From the NCBI GenBank assembly GCA_003447235.1, contig DLZV01000034.1, positions 57,720-74,176 of the forward strand: 16,457 nucleotides of DNA, read 5' to 3'. This DNA comes from Prevotella sp. (lineage in GTDB: Bacteria; Bacteroidota; Bacteroidia; Bacteroidales; Bacteroidaceae). The translations under genes were made by a program, and so were the position numbers. Positions 9,245 through 16,310 of the stretch are shown in pieces (position 1 is the first letter of the stretch; each line of letters opens with the position of its first letter). Under the pieces are notes generated by a model. The model worked only from the letters and a program-made list of their open reading frames with translations. It was not told the DNA's origin and searched no databases.

Positions 9245-10972
9245 ATGAGAAAGAAAATTTTACTGATTCTTCCATTACTCCTCTTTGCCATCACCCAGCA
9301 GCTGCAGGCCGTCACCTGCAACTGGGGCTATTGCAACAGTGTTGTCAACGACCAGTTTGGATCTGTCAACAAGGGCAAGGGAGCCATCTATATCCCGGCC
9401 GAGATCTCGAAGATGTACGAGGGCAAGCAGCTCTCCTACGTCCGCGTCGGACTGGCCGCCAAGGCCAAGACCGTCAAGGTCTTCGTCACCAAGGACCTCA
9501 ATGGCGAGTATATCACCACCCGCACCCAGCGCGACCAGCTGAGTGGTTTCAACGAGATCAAGTTTGCTGAGCCTTGGACCATCGACGGCGAGGGCTTCTA
9601 TATCGGCTATGAGTTTGAGTCGGACGACTACGCCCTGGGATCCTCCACAATGTACAACGAGAACGGCTGCTGGGCCGACCTCGGCGACGGTTGGAAGAAC
9701 TATGCGGTCGAGGACCACGCTCTCGCACTCTCCATTCAGGCCAAGATCAGCGGCGACAACCTGCCGAAGGACTACTGGCTCTTCTGCTCCAACGACATCC
9801 TTGCTGAGGCTGGCAAGCCTTTCAACATCAACTTCTCCATCCGCAACATGGGCACCGCCATCGGACGCCGCTTCCAGGTGGCCTATAGCATCGACGGTGG
9901 CGAGGAGGTGACCGAGGAAATCAAGCAGACCCTTGGCCAGGACATGGAGAAAGACTTCAGCATCGCCCATCCCGGCTACGCCTCCCTGGGCAAGCATAGC
10001 GTACAGATCCGCCTCGTCAGCGTCAATGGCGAGGCCGACGCCTACGAGGGCAACAACGTGGCCAACTCCACCATCCGTGTGATGAATACTCTCCCCGTGC
10101 AGCGTGTCGTCTTCGAAGAAGGCACGGGCACCTGGTGCCCTTATTGCATCCGTGGCATCGAGGGCTTCAACTACATGACGGAGAAGTATCCCGATACCTT
10201 CATCGGCATTGCTGTCCACAAGGACGACCAGTTTGCCACCAGCTCCTACGACAAGCTCACCTTCTCGAGCTATCCTTCTTCCTACGCCATGCGCGACTGT
10301 TCTCAGTCCATCAACCCCTCTTCGGCCAACCTTGAGGGTGTCTATAAGGTGATTGCCGCCCAGCAGCCCGTGGCTTCCGTGGGTGTCGTCGCAGGCTACA
10401 CCGACGCCAGCAAGACGACGTTCACCGTCCGCACCAACCTCAACTTCTTCACCGCCAAGAGCGGACTCAACTACCGTCTCTCCTACGTCCTCCTCGAGAG
10501 TGGCATGATCGCCTACCAGCAGGGCTACTACAAGGACACGGAGATGAACCACGTGGCCCGCATGAACTACTCCTTCGACGGCTTCTCCAACAGTGTGCCC
10601 AAGAGCGTGGAGGAAGAAGAGGATGTGGAGAGCTTCAGAGATCTTGAAATGCCCACGACGGTCCAGAACAAGGACAATGTCGAGTTGGTCTGCCTTCTCA
10701 TCGATGGCATCTCGGGCCATATCGTCAATGCTGCCAAGTGTGAGATCGATGCTGAGGCGCCCGTCAGCGCCATCCGCGAGACGCGTCAGCAGCTCGTGCC
10801 CGTCTTCACCGTCAGCAACGGACAGTTGAACCTCAACGGCTACCGCGGCACCGTCAGCGTCTATGACGCCAGCGGCAAGCAGGTCTCCGCCGACCATCTC
10901 AAGGCTGGCCTCTACATCCTGCGCGCCACAGACGGCAACCAGAGCTTCGTTCAGAAGGTGGTGGTTCGCTAA
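9245..10972 (+). CDS. Omp28-related T9SS-secreted protein with thioredoxin-like WCPYC site
   Basis: A 575-residue secreted protein. The signal peptide (MRKKILLILPLLLFAIT...) is cut after LQA, residues 20-22. Residues about 25-175 match the N-terminal beta domain of the upstream gene's product. A CARDB-like domain lies at about 182-284. The Omp28-like domain (about 285-505) reads VVFEEGTGTWCPYC, with the CxxC cysteines at 298 and 301, and YPSS at 343-346 near the expected cis-proline loop. A T9SS sorting domain covers about 512-575, ending GLYILRATDGNQ...QKVVVR. The Omp28 family takes its name from a P. gingivalis outer-membrane protein; a CxxC in this fold usually means disulfide exchange, so a surface or periplasmic thiol role is plausible but inferred. 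It is shorter than its neighbour mainly in the first and last domains. No TAnnTTTG box is visible in the 98-bp gap, most of which is occupied by the preceding terminator. Confidence 0.92.
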   Translation: MRKKILLILPLLLFAITQQLQAVTCNWGYCNSVVNDQFGSVNKGKGAIYIPAEISKMYEGKQLSYVRVGLAAKAKTVKVFVTKDLNGEYITTRTQRDQLSGFNEIKFAEPWTIDGEGFYIGYEFESDDYALGSSTMYNENGCWADLGDGWKNYAVEDHALALSIQAKISGDNLPKDYWLFCSNDILAEAGKPFNINFSIRNMGTAIGRRFQVAYSIDGGEEVTEEIKQTLGQDMEKDFSIAHPGYASLGKHSVQIRLVSVNGEADAYEGNNVANSTIRVMNTLPVQRVVFEEGTGTWCPYCIRGIEGFNYMTEKYPDTFIGIAVHKDDQFATSSYDKLTFSSYPSSYAMRDCSQSINPSSANLEGVYKVIAAQQPVASVGVVAGYTDASKTTFTVRTNLNFFTAKSGLNYRLSYVLLESGMIAYQQGYYKDTEMNHVARMNYSFDGFSNSVPKSVEEEEDVESFRDLEMPTTVQNKDNVELVCLLIDGISGHIVNAAKCEIDAEAPVSAIRETRQQLVPVFTVSNGQLNLNGYRGTVSVYDASGKQVSADHLKAGLYILRATDGNQSFVQKVVVR

Positions 10973-10975
10973 GTA

Positions 10976-11018
10976 TTTCCTCGTCCTCGCCGCCCTCGTG
11001 GCGAGGAGGACGAAGAAA
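10976..11018 (+). terminator. Long hairpin after the second Omp28-like gene
   Basis: TCCTCGCC (inside 10976-10991) pairs with GGCGAGGA (11000-11007) around an 8-nt loop. After a 3-nt bulge on the right arm the pairing resumes outward with TTTCCTCG against CGAAGAAA, apart from one mismatch. The stem starts 3 nt after the stop codon. No T-run follows on the plus strand, so this is a weaker terminator candidate than those at 7042 and 9160. Confidence 0.55.
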
Positions 11019-11072
11019 ATCTCTCATAGAGGCAGGATGGAAGGCCGTGGTGTTTTCCTCCTCCTCTGCCTG

Positions 11073-11080
11073 TATCTTTG
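11073..11080 (+). promoter_or_regulatory. Bacteroidetes -7 box for the gene at 11126
   Basis: TATCTTTG matches TAnnTTTG exactly. The -33 region is poor (a TGTTTT stretch at 11051-11056 at a short spacing). Transcription would start near 11087, giving a leader of about 39 nt. This box overlaps the in-frame TTG at 11078, which argues that translation starts at the ATG at 11126 rather than there. Confidence 0.5.
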
Positions 11081-11125
11081 CCTACTGCGGCTTCCGATAT
11101 ATTCACCTATCAAAAGACAACACGA

Positions 11126-14100
11126 ATGAAACCGATCCGACAATTATTCCTTTCTGCCCTATCGCTGTTTCTTGTCGCTCCGCCAGCCTTAGCCCAGGAC
11201 ACCCATGCCCCCACGTGGCATTTCCCCCTCCAGGCAGCCGGCACGGCGGCTCAGCGAACCCTCTGGGGCTATATGGGCTCCTGCACCGACTGGCCTACCA
11301 GCAGCGCCGACTATGGCTTCATGGCCTTCACGGCAGGCAGCAACCCCACCTTCGCCGACCTGCTCGTCGATGCGGTCCATACGATGTCGCCCAATGGTGG
11401 CGGCGCGCTCCACGACGGATTCTACGACGCGGTCCACTACGTCAAGGAGGAAAATATGCTGAAGGTCACCCACTATCAGTTTAGCACTGACGGCAAGTGG
11501 CACTCCACCATTGTGCCTACCCTGGTGTCCGACCCCACGCTCATCGCTACCGAGACGGCCTCCAGCCGCGCCACGGGCAAGGTCTATGGCCAGTTCTATA
11601 ACAACGCGCTCAGCGGCTTTGAGTTTGGCGTCATCGACTACGACGCCATGGAGCGTACTACCATCGCCGAGTCGCAGCACAAGTATGTCGCCCTCGGCGT
11701 CACCTCCTACGAGGTTGTCTATGGTGTGGCCACCGATGGCAACCTCTACCGTATCGACACCGAGACTGGCGAGGAGCGCCTGATCGGCGCCACGGGCGTC
11801 AGCGTGGCCGAGAGTTCGCGCCAGAGCTACGGCCAGAGCGGTGAGATCGATCAGGACGACGACGTCTTCTACTGGGCCTGCATCGACAAGGACAAGCATG
11901 CAGCTCTCTACACCGTCGATCTTGCTTCGGGTGCTGCCACCCTCATTGCAGACATGCCCCACAACGAGCAGATCTTCGGCATGGGCATCCCCGATGCCAC
12001 GCCTCCAGCTGCCGCTCCTGCAGCCGTCGCCGACTTCCGTATCGCCTTCGACGGTGGTTCCACCTCCGGAACGGTCAGTTTCACGGTTCCGACCAAGACC
12101 TATGGTGGCGCTTCGCTCTCGGGATCGGTCAGCTACACCGTCAAGGCCAACCAGCGTACCATCGCCTCCGGCACGGCCACGCCCGGCCAGCAGGTCAGCG
12201 CACCCGTGAGCGTCCGCGAGGGCACGACCTATTTCCGTCTTCAAGTCTCCAACGAGGCCGGTGCGGCCCCCGTGGTGCGCAAGACGCAGTATGTTGGCTT
12301 CGACGAGCCCCTGCCTCCCACTTCGGCGCGCCTCTCCATCTCCACCAGCGGACAGGCCACCGTCACCTGGGGTGCGCCCCAGCGTGGTGTCAACGACGGC
12401 TATGTGGGCCCGCTCACCTACGACGTGGTGCGCTATCCTGGCACCGTCACCGTGGCCTCCTCTACGGAGAACCGTAGCCTGAGCGAGCAGCTCCCCGACC
12501 AGCTTGGCAACTATATCTATGCCATCACAGCCATCAACGGCACGAAGCGCAGTCAACCTGCCAATACCAATGCCGTGCGCTACGGCAGCAGCATTGAACC
12601 CACCTACACCGAGACCTTCGACACCCAGGATGCCTTCAATCTCTATAAGGTCATCAATGCCAACAACGACAACTACACCTGGAAGTGGCATGAGGTGCTC
12701 CAGTGCGCGCAGTATGAGGCCAATCTCGGCCGCGCTGCCGACGACTGGCTCGTCTCGCCCCCCATCCACCTCCAGGCCAACCATGTCTATACGCTCTCCT
12801 TCAAGGCCCGCAACTCTCTCGTCTATTACAATGAGATGATCGAGGCCAAGTGGGGCAACCAGGACAATGTCTCAGCCCTTACCAACGAGGTCATTGGCCA
12901 GACAACGCTCTCGGGCGCCGTCTTCCAGCCTTATGGCAAGGAAATCACTTCGGCTAAGGATCAGACCATCTATCTCGGCATCCACGCTCTCAGTCCCGCG
13001 GGCACGGCCAAGGTACTCATCGATGATATCACCATTGCCGACGAGGGTCATGTGCAGGGTCCCGACTCCGTGCGCAGTCTTCGTGTTGTCCCCGACGCCC
13101 AGGCCCGCCTTCAGTCCACGCTTTCCTTCACTGTCCCGACGAAGACCGTCCAGGGCGGATCGCTCGGTGCCATCACCAAGATAGTCGTAGAGCGTGATGG
13201 TACGGCCGTCCATACCTTCACCTCTTGCACGCCTGGTCAGACTCTCTCCTGGGACGATACCACGCCGCAGCAGGGCTTGAATCGCTACACCGTCACGGGC
13301 TACACGCAACAGGGTGCGGGCCGCAAGGCCACGGTCTCGGTATGGGTAGGTCTCGATCAGCCTGCCGAGCCTCGCAACCTGACCACCACCGACACGCAAC
13401 AGGGTGCCCGCATCGCCTGGACTGCGCCTTCCGCCAAGGGAGCCCACAAGGGTGTCGTTCTCTCCGAGGGTCTCACCTACAATGTCTATGAGTATGACGC
13501 CGACGAGATCCTGGAGCCTTGGCAGTCGGTCGAGGAGGGACTCACGGACGCTTCCTACGAGGTCAGCCTGAACAAGAGCGGTCCGCAGACGCTTCGCCAT
13601 TTTGCTGTCTCGGCCCTTAATGGGGCAGGGGAGGGTAACCGCGCCTTTGCTCCGGCCGTCATCGCTGGCGCACCCTACACGATTCCCTATCGTGCGGGCT
13701 TTGCTCCCGCTAGCGACAGGAGTCTGTGGTGGATTCCTGTCGATGCTGGCAACAACCAGTTTGTGCGCAACGGCCAACAGGCTTCCGATGGTGACGCCCA
13801 CTGCATGATGTTCACGTCCTACAATCCCGACGTGGCAGCCGAACTCTATTCCGGCAAGATCGCTCTTGCAGGCACGCAGGACGCCGAGGTGGTCTTCAGC
13901 CACAACGCAACGGCCAATAGCACCGACCGCGTCGAAGTCACGGTACGCCAGCCGGGTTCTGCTGAGGAGACCATCGGTGTTGTCGATTACCAGAACATCA
14001 GCGCCAACGGATGGCAGCGCACAGCCTTCTCCATCCCGGCCAAGTATGCCGCCGCTCCCTATGTCATCATTGGTTTCCGTGCCACGGCTCCCATCTACCA

Positions 14101-15463
14101 TGCCATCCGTCTCGACGACGTCTGTGTGCGTGGAGTCCTGGCCAATGACCTTTCTGTCGCCATGACCGCTCCGCAGCAGGTGGAGAAGGGTCTTCCCGTC
14201 GAGGTGACGCTGGCCGTCGAAAACCACGGTACGAAGGAGGCTTCCCACTATGCCGTCCGTCTCGCTGTGGCCGATGAAGTGCTCTATAGCGAGACTTTCG
14301 ACACACCGCTTGCCTCGCTTGCTACCCATACCATTCCCGCTCGTGTCGTTCTCCCGGTCTCCATGGAGGGCAGTGAACTGACTCTGACGGCCACGGTCTC
14401 CTATGAGGCCGACGAGGACCGCGCCAACAACACCGCCTTGCAGCAAGTGACGGTCGGTGAGTCGCCCGTCCCCGCTCCCAATCAGGTTTCGGGCAGCCAG
14501 CAGGGCGACGCTGTCACGATCTCTTGGGTTGCGCCTGCTGCCGCCAGCATCCCGACCAAGGAGACCTTCGATAGCTATCCTGCCTGGACCATCGACAAGA
14601 TCGGTCCCTGGACCACCTACTCCTCCAACAAGGGCGAGACTGGATGGCTTTGGGGTGCCATGGGTATGCCGTTCGAGCACGAGGGCGAGCCCTACGTCTA
14701 TATCGTCTTCGTCCCCGACTCCATCCAGGACGGCATCACGGGCTACAACTACTCGCTGAAGCCTCATAGCGGCGATCGCTGCCTCATGGCCCGCTACAGC
14801 CGCGCCAAGGACTATTCGCTCATCGACAGCGACGACTGGCTCTTCTCGCCGATGCTCTCGGGCGAGGCACAGACCATCAAGTTCTTTGCCAACGATACAG
14901 AGCCAGACCCCACCAACCTCCGCTACTATGCCACCTTCGAGGTGCTCTACTCCACCACCGGACTCAAGCCCGAGGATTTCACGCGGGTCAATAGTTTCAA
15001 GCAGGAGGACAGCCACTGGGGCGAATATACCTTCGACGTGCCTGCGGGGACACAGTATTTTGCCATCCGCAACACCACCGAGGGTGCGCCCTTCGACGGC
15101 CTCCTCATCGACGACATCAGCTATCTTGCAGGCTACGGCCTCTTGGAGGGCTTCAATGTCTATCGCGATCGTGAGTTGATCGAGAGTCTGCCCGCCGACG
15201 CCACGTCCTTCAGCGAGGCCCAGATGCCGTGGGGTCGCCATCAGTATGCTGTCACGGCGGTCTTCGCTGGCGGCGAGTCGGCCCTGGCCACGAGTAGCGA
15301 ACTCATCTTCACGGGCATCACGACGGTTCAGTCCAGCCCTGTTGCTTCCGATTGCCAACCGGTCTATAACCTTCAAGGACAGCGTGTTGGCGTTCGTTCC
15401 GACCTCCACCGTTTCCCCAAGGGCGTCTATGTCGTGGGAGGCAAGAAGGTAGTGGTAAGATAA
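11126..15463 (+). CDS. Large mosaic T9SS-secreted adhesin with repeated fibronectin III and cleaved adhesin modules
   Basis: A 1445-residue secreted protein. The ATG at 11126 is chosen over an in-frame TTG at 11078 because it opens directly into a signal peptide (MKPIRQLFLSALSLFLV..., cut after ALA at 21-23). A propeller-like region (about 25-295) is followed by two rounds of the same module: fibronectin III pair (about 299-390 and 392-488; both rounds begin with SFTVPTKT) plus a choice-of-anchor J domain (about 489-636, DDWLVSPP at 539), then a second pair (about 646-848) and a degenerate anchor domain (about 849-1007) without the DDWL motif. A CARDB-like domain (1008-1113), another fibronectin III-like segment, a third cleaved adhesin domain (about 1145-1330, DDWLFSPM at 1236) and a short fibronectin III-like domain starting FNVYRDRELIESLP follow. 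The C-terminus has NLQGQRVG and KGVYVVGGKKVVVR, a sorting signal of a somewhat different style from the four upstream proteins. The end portion resembles the adhesin repeats of P. gingivalis gingipains and HagA. Ligand unknown. Confidence 0.93.
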   Translation: MKPIRQLFLSALSLFLVAPPALAQDTHAPTWHFPLQAAGTAAQRTLWGYMGSCTDWPTSSADYGFMAFTAGSNPTFADLLVDAVHTMSPNGGGALHDGFYDAVHYVKEENMLKVTHYQFSTDGKWHSTIVPTLVSDPTLIATETASSRATGKVYGQFYNNALSGFEFGVIDYDAMERTTIAESQHKYVALGVTSYEVVYGVATDGNLYRIDTETGEERLIGATGVSVAESSRQSYGQSGEIDQDDDVFYWACIDKDKHAALYTVDLASGAATLIADMPHNEQIFGMGIPDATPPAAAPAAVADFRIAFDGGSTSGTVSFTVPTKTYGGASLSGSVSYTVKANQRTIASGTATPGQQVSAPVSVREGTTYFRLQVSNEAGAAPVVRKTQYVGFDEPLPPTSARLSISTSGQATVTWGAPQRGVNDGYVGPLTYDVVRYPGTVTVASSTENRSLSEQLPDQLGNYIYAITAINGTKRSQPANTNAVRYGSSIEPTYTETFDTQDAFNLYKVINANNDNYTWKWHEVLQCAQYEANLGRAADDWLVSPPIHLQANHVYTLSFKARNSLVYYNEMIEAKWGNQDNVSALTNEVIGQTTLSGAVFQPYGKEITSAKDQTIYLGIHALSPAGTAKVLIDDITIADEGHVQGPDSVRSLRVVPDAQARLQSTLSFTVPTKTVQGGSLGAITKIVVERDGTAVHTFTSCTPGQTLSWDDTTPQQGLNRYTVTGYTQQGAGRKATVSVWVGLDQPAEPRNLTTTDTQQGARIAWTAPSAKGAHKGVVLSEGLTYNVYEYDADEILEPWQSVEEGLTDASYEVSLNKSGPQTLRHFAVSALNGAGEGNRAFAPAVIAGAPYTIPYRAGFAPASDRSLWWIPVDAGNNQFVRNGQQASDGDAHCMMFTSYNPDVAAELYSGKIALAGTQDAEVVFSHNATANSTDRVEVTVRQPGSAEETIGVVDYQNISANGWQRTAFSIPAKYAAAPYVIIGFRATAPIYHAIRLDDVCVRGVLANDLSVAMTAPQQVEKGLPVEVTLAVENHGTKEASHYAVRLAVADEVLYSETFDTPLASLATHTIPARVVLPVSMEGSELTLTATVSYEADEDRANNTALQQVTVGESPVPAPNQVSGSQQGDAVTISWVAPAAASIPTKETFDSYPAWTIDKIGPWTTYSSNKGETGWLWGAMGMPFEHEGEPYVYIVFVPDSIQDGITGYNYSLKPHSGDRCLMARYSRAKDYSLIDSDDWLFSPMLSGEAQTIKFFANDTEPDPTNLRYYATFEVLYSTTGLKPEDFTRVNSFKQEDSHWGEYTFDVPAGTQYFAIRNTTEGAPFDGLLIDDISYLAGYGLLEGFNVYRDRELIESLPADATSFSEAQMPWGRHQYAVTAVFAGGESALATSSELIFTGITTVQSSPVASDCQPVYNLQGQRVGVRSDLHRFPKGVYVVGGKKVVVR

Positions 15464-15510
15464 GTCTCAGATAGACTTTCGAACCCCTCTCGCCGTTCCT
15501 ATCCTATAAC

Positions 15511-15563
15511 AAGGTCTGCCAGTCTGCTTCCCTTTTGGAGGCTCGCTGGCGGATCTTTTCTTT
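15511..15563 (+). terminator. Rho-independent terminator after the mosaic adhesin gene
   Basis: AAGGTCTGCCAG (15511-15522) pairs with CTGGCGGATCTT (15546-15557) over 12 bp, with two G-U pairs, around a 23-nt loop; TTTTCTTT follows the stem (15556-15563). A smaller 6-bp hairpin, AAGTCT with AGACTT (15462-15478), sits right at the stop codon but has no T-run. Confidence 0.75.
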
Positions 15564-15634
15564 ACTTCTGCCGCATCATCCACGGATGTGCGCTTTCCTT
15601 CCCTTCTTCCTTCTTGTCTCTGTGATCAGAAATC

Positions 15635-15970
15635 GAAAACGTCATTTCGTCATTTCGTCATTACGACGTCGCTCAATCCCAGCTGCCCGCTTCCGCCAAT
15701 GGATGAGTCGAGATAGGGGAGAGGGTTCCAAAGTCCTTCATGATGACTCGCCAATTTGTTGGTTCATCCGGAAAAAGGGGTGATAGGGTTGTTTGCGTTG
15801 TTTCGATGCAGCCTGCTAAGTGGGGAAAACAACACGAACAACAAGTACAACGTATCACGACATTTCGTCTTGAGCAATCCTGCCGAGAGGTAAACAACAT
15901 GATACCTCCAGGTTCATGCAAGAGTCTCCCACCTAATGACGAAATGACGTAATGACGAAATGACGTTTTC
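15635..15970. mobile_element. MITE-like element with 31-bp terminal inverted repeats
   Basis: The left end (15635-15665) and the reverse complement of the right end (15940-15970) share 29 of 31 positions, starting with GAAAACGTCATTTCGTCATT. Each arm is itself a tandem array of an octamer, CGTCATTW: three units on the left, four on the right. In the middle, GTTGTTTGCGTTGTTTC (15788-15804) pairs, with two mismatches and a bulge, with 15825-15842. No reading frame inside looks coding. Size, terminal repeats and lack of a gene fit a non-autonomous miniature element. I see no clear target-site duplication, so a large cruciform-forming intergenic repeat is the alternative. Confidence 0.5.
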
Positions 15971-16132
15971 ACTTTTCCACTTCTCCTCAGAATTTTCTAA
16001 AAAGAGAGCATGTAAAGAAAATTAGTGTCATCTATGGAGGTTTATATAGTTAAGCTATATACTTCGTGTGTTAGATTTAAAAAAGTTCGAAACATTTTGT
16101 TCCCCGTTGCAGTATCGCTCTGCGTTATTCGT
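15971..16132. promoter_or_regulatory. AT-rich intergenic stretch with a perfect palindrome
   Basis: No gene is visible. TATATAG (16043-16049) and CTATATA (16055-16061) form a perfect 7-bp inverted repeat with a 5-nt centre (19 bp in all), the size of a typical dimeric repressor site. The rest is AT-rich and unstructured as far as I can see. Operator function is inferred only from symmetry. Confidence 0.35.
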
Positions 16133-16140
16133 TAGTTTTG
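16133..16140 (+). promoter_or_regulatory. Possible upstream -7 box
   Basis: TAGTTTTG matches TAnnTTTG. The upstream TTG at 16107-16109 is only a partial -33 element, at a slightly long spacing (23 nt). The box ends exactly where the 21/22-bp repeat array begins, 93 bp before a much better promoter. Confidence 0.35.
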
Positions 16141-16204
16141 TGAACGGTTATGAACGGATTGTGAATGGTTTATGAATGGATTGTAAACGCTTATGAATGG
16201 ATTT
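16141..16204 (+). repeat. Three tandem 21/22-bp units upstream of a promoter
   Basis: Units at 16141-16161, 16162-16183 and 16184-16204. Each consists of two near-copies of a 10/11-bp half: TGAACGGTTA + TGAACGGATTG, then TGAATGGTTTA + TGAATGGATTG, then TAAACGCTTA + TGAATGGATTT. Each half is one DNA helical turn, so all copies face the same side of the helix. The last unit overlaps the -33 TTTG of the promoter at 16202-16233. This is the layout of a multi-site binding array for a regulator; the regulator is unknown. Confidence 0.7.
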
Positions 16205-16233
16205 GCATTCGGTTGTTCTATATCGTAATTTTG
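16202..16233 (+). promoter_or_regulatory. Consensus Bacteroidetes promoter reading toward the window end
   Basis: TTTG at 16202-16205, a 20-nt spacer, then TAATTTTG at 16226-16233: both elements match TTTG / TAnnTTTG exactly with typical spacing. Transcription would start near 16240. It is the best promoter in the window, although the gene it serves lies mostly or wholly beyond it. Confidence 0.75.
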
Positions 16234-16254
16234 CACCGTCTTCAACAGACATTA

Positions 16255-16279
16255 TCACCGTCAGCAACTGACAAGGTGA
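16255..16279 (+). promoter_or_regulatory. Leader hairpin downstream of the promoter
   Basis: TCACCGTCAG (16255-16264) pairs with CTGAC (16268-16272) and GGTGA (16275-16279), giving a 10-bp stem with a 2-nt AA bulge and a 3-nt loop. It would lie about 15 nt into the transcript from the promoter at 16202-16233 and about 30 nt before a possible ATG at 16311. No T-run follows, so it is not a simple terminator; it could stabilise the mRNA 5' end or act in control of translation. Confidence 0.5.
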
Positions 16280-16310
16280 AGCAGTATCAACTTCAAAAAC
16301 TTTCAAGGCA

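Noticed and set aside
11078..11125. 16-residue N-terminal extension of the mosaic adhesin from a TTG start
   Set aside because: The TTG lies inside the TATCTTTG promoter box, and the extension would bury the signal peptide that begins at the ATG at 11126.
11189..15409. Long minus-strand open frames (531 and 845 codons) opposite the mosaic adhesin gene
   Set aside because: Same composition effect; no recognisable domains, and the translations are repetitive valine, glycine and arginine-rich shadows.
15673..15972. 99-codon minus-strand frame and 70-codon plus-strand frame inside the inverted-repeat element
   Set aside because: The minus-strand frame begins in the inverted repeat, and neither has a recognisable domain nor coding-like composition; the block looks non-coding.
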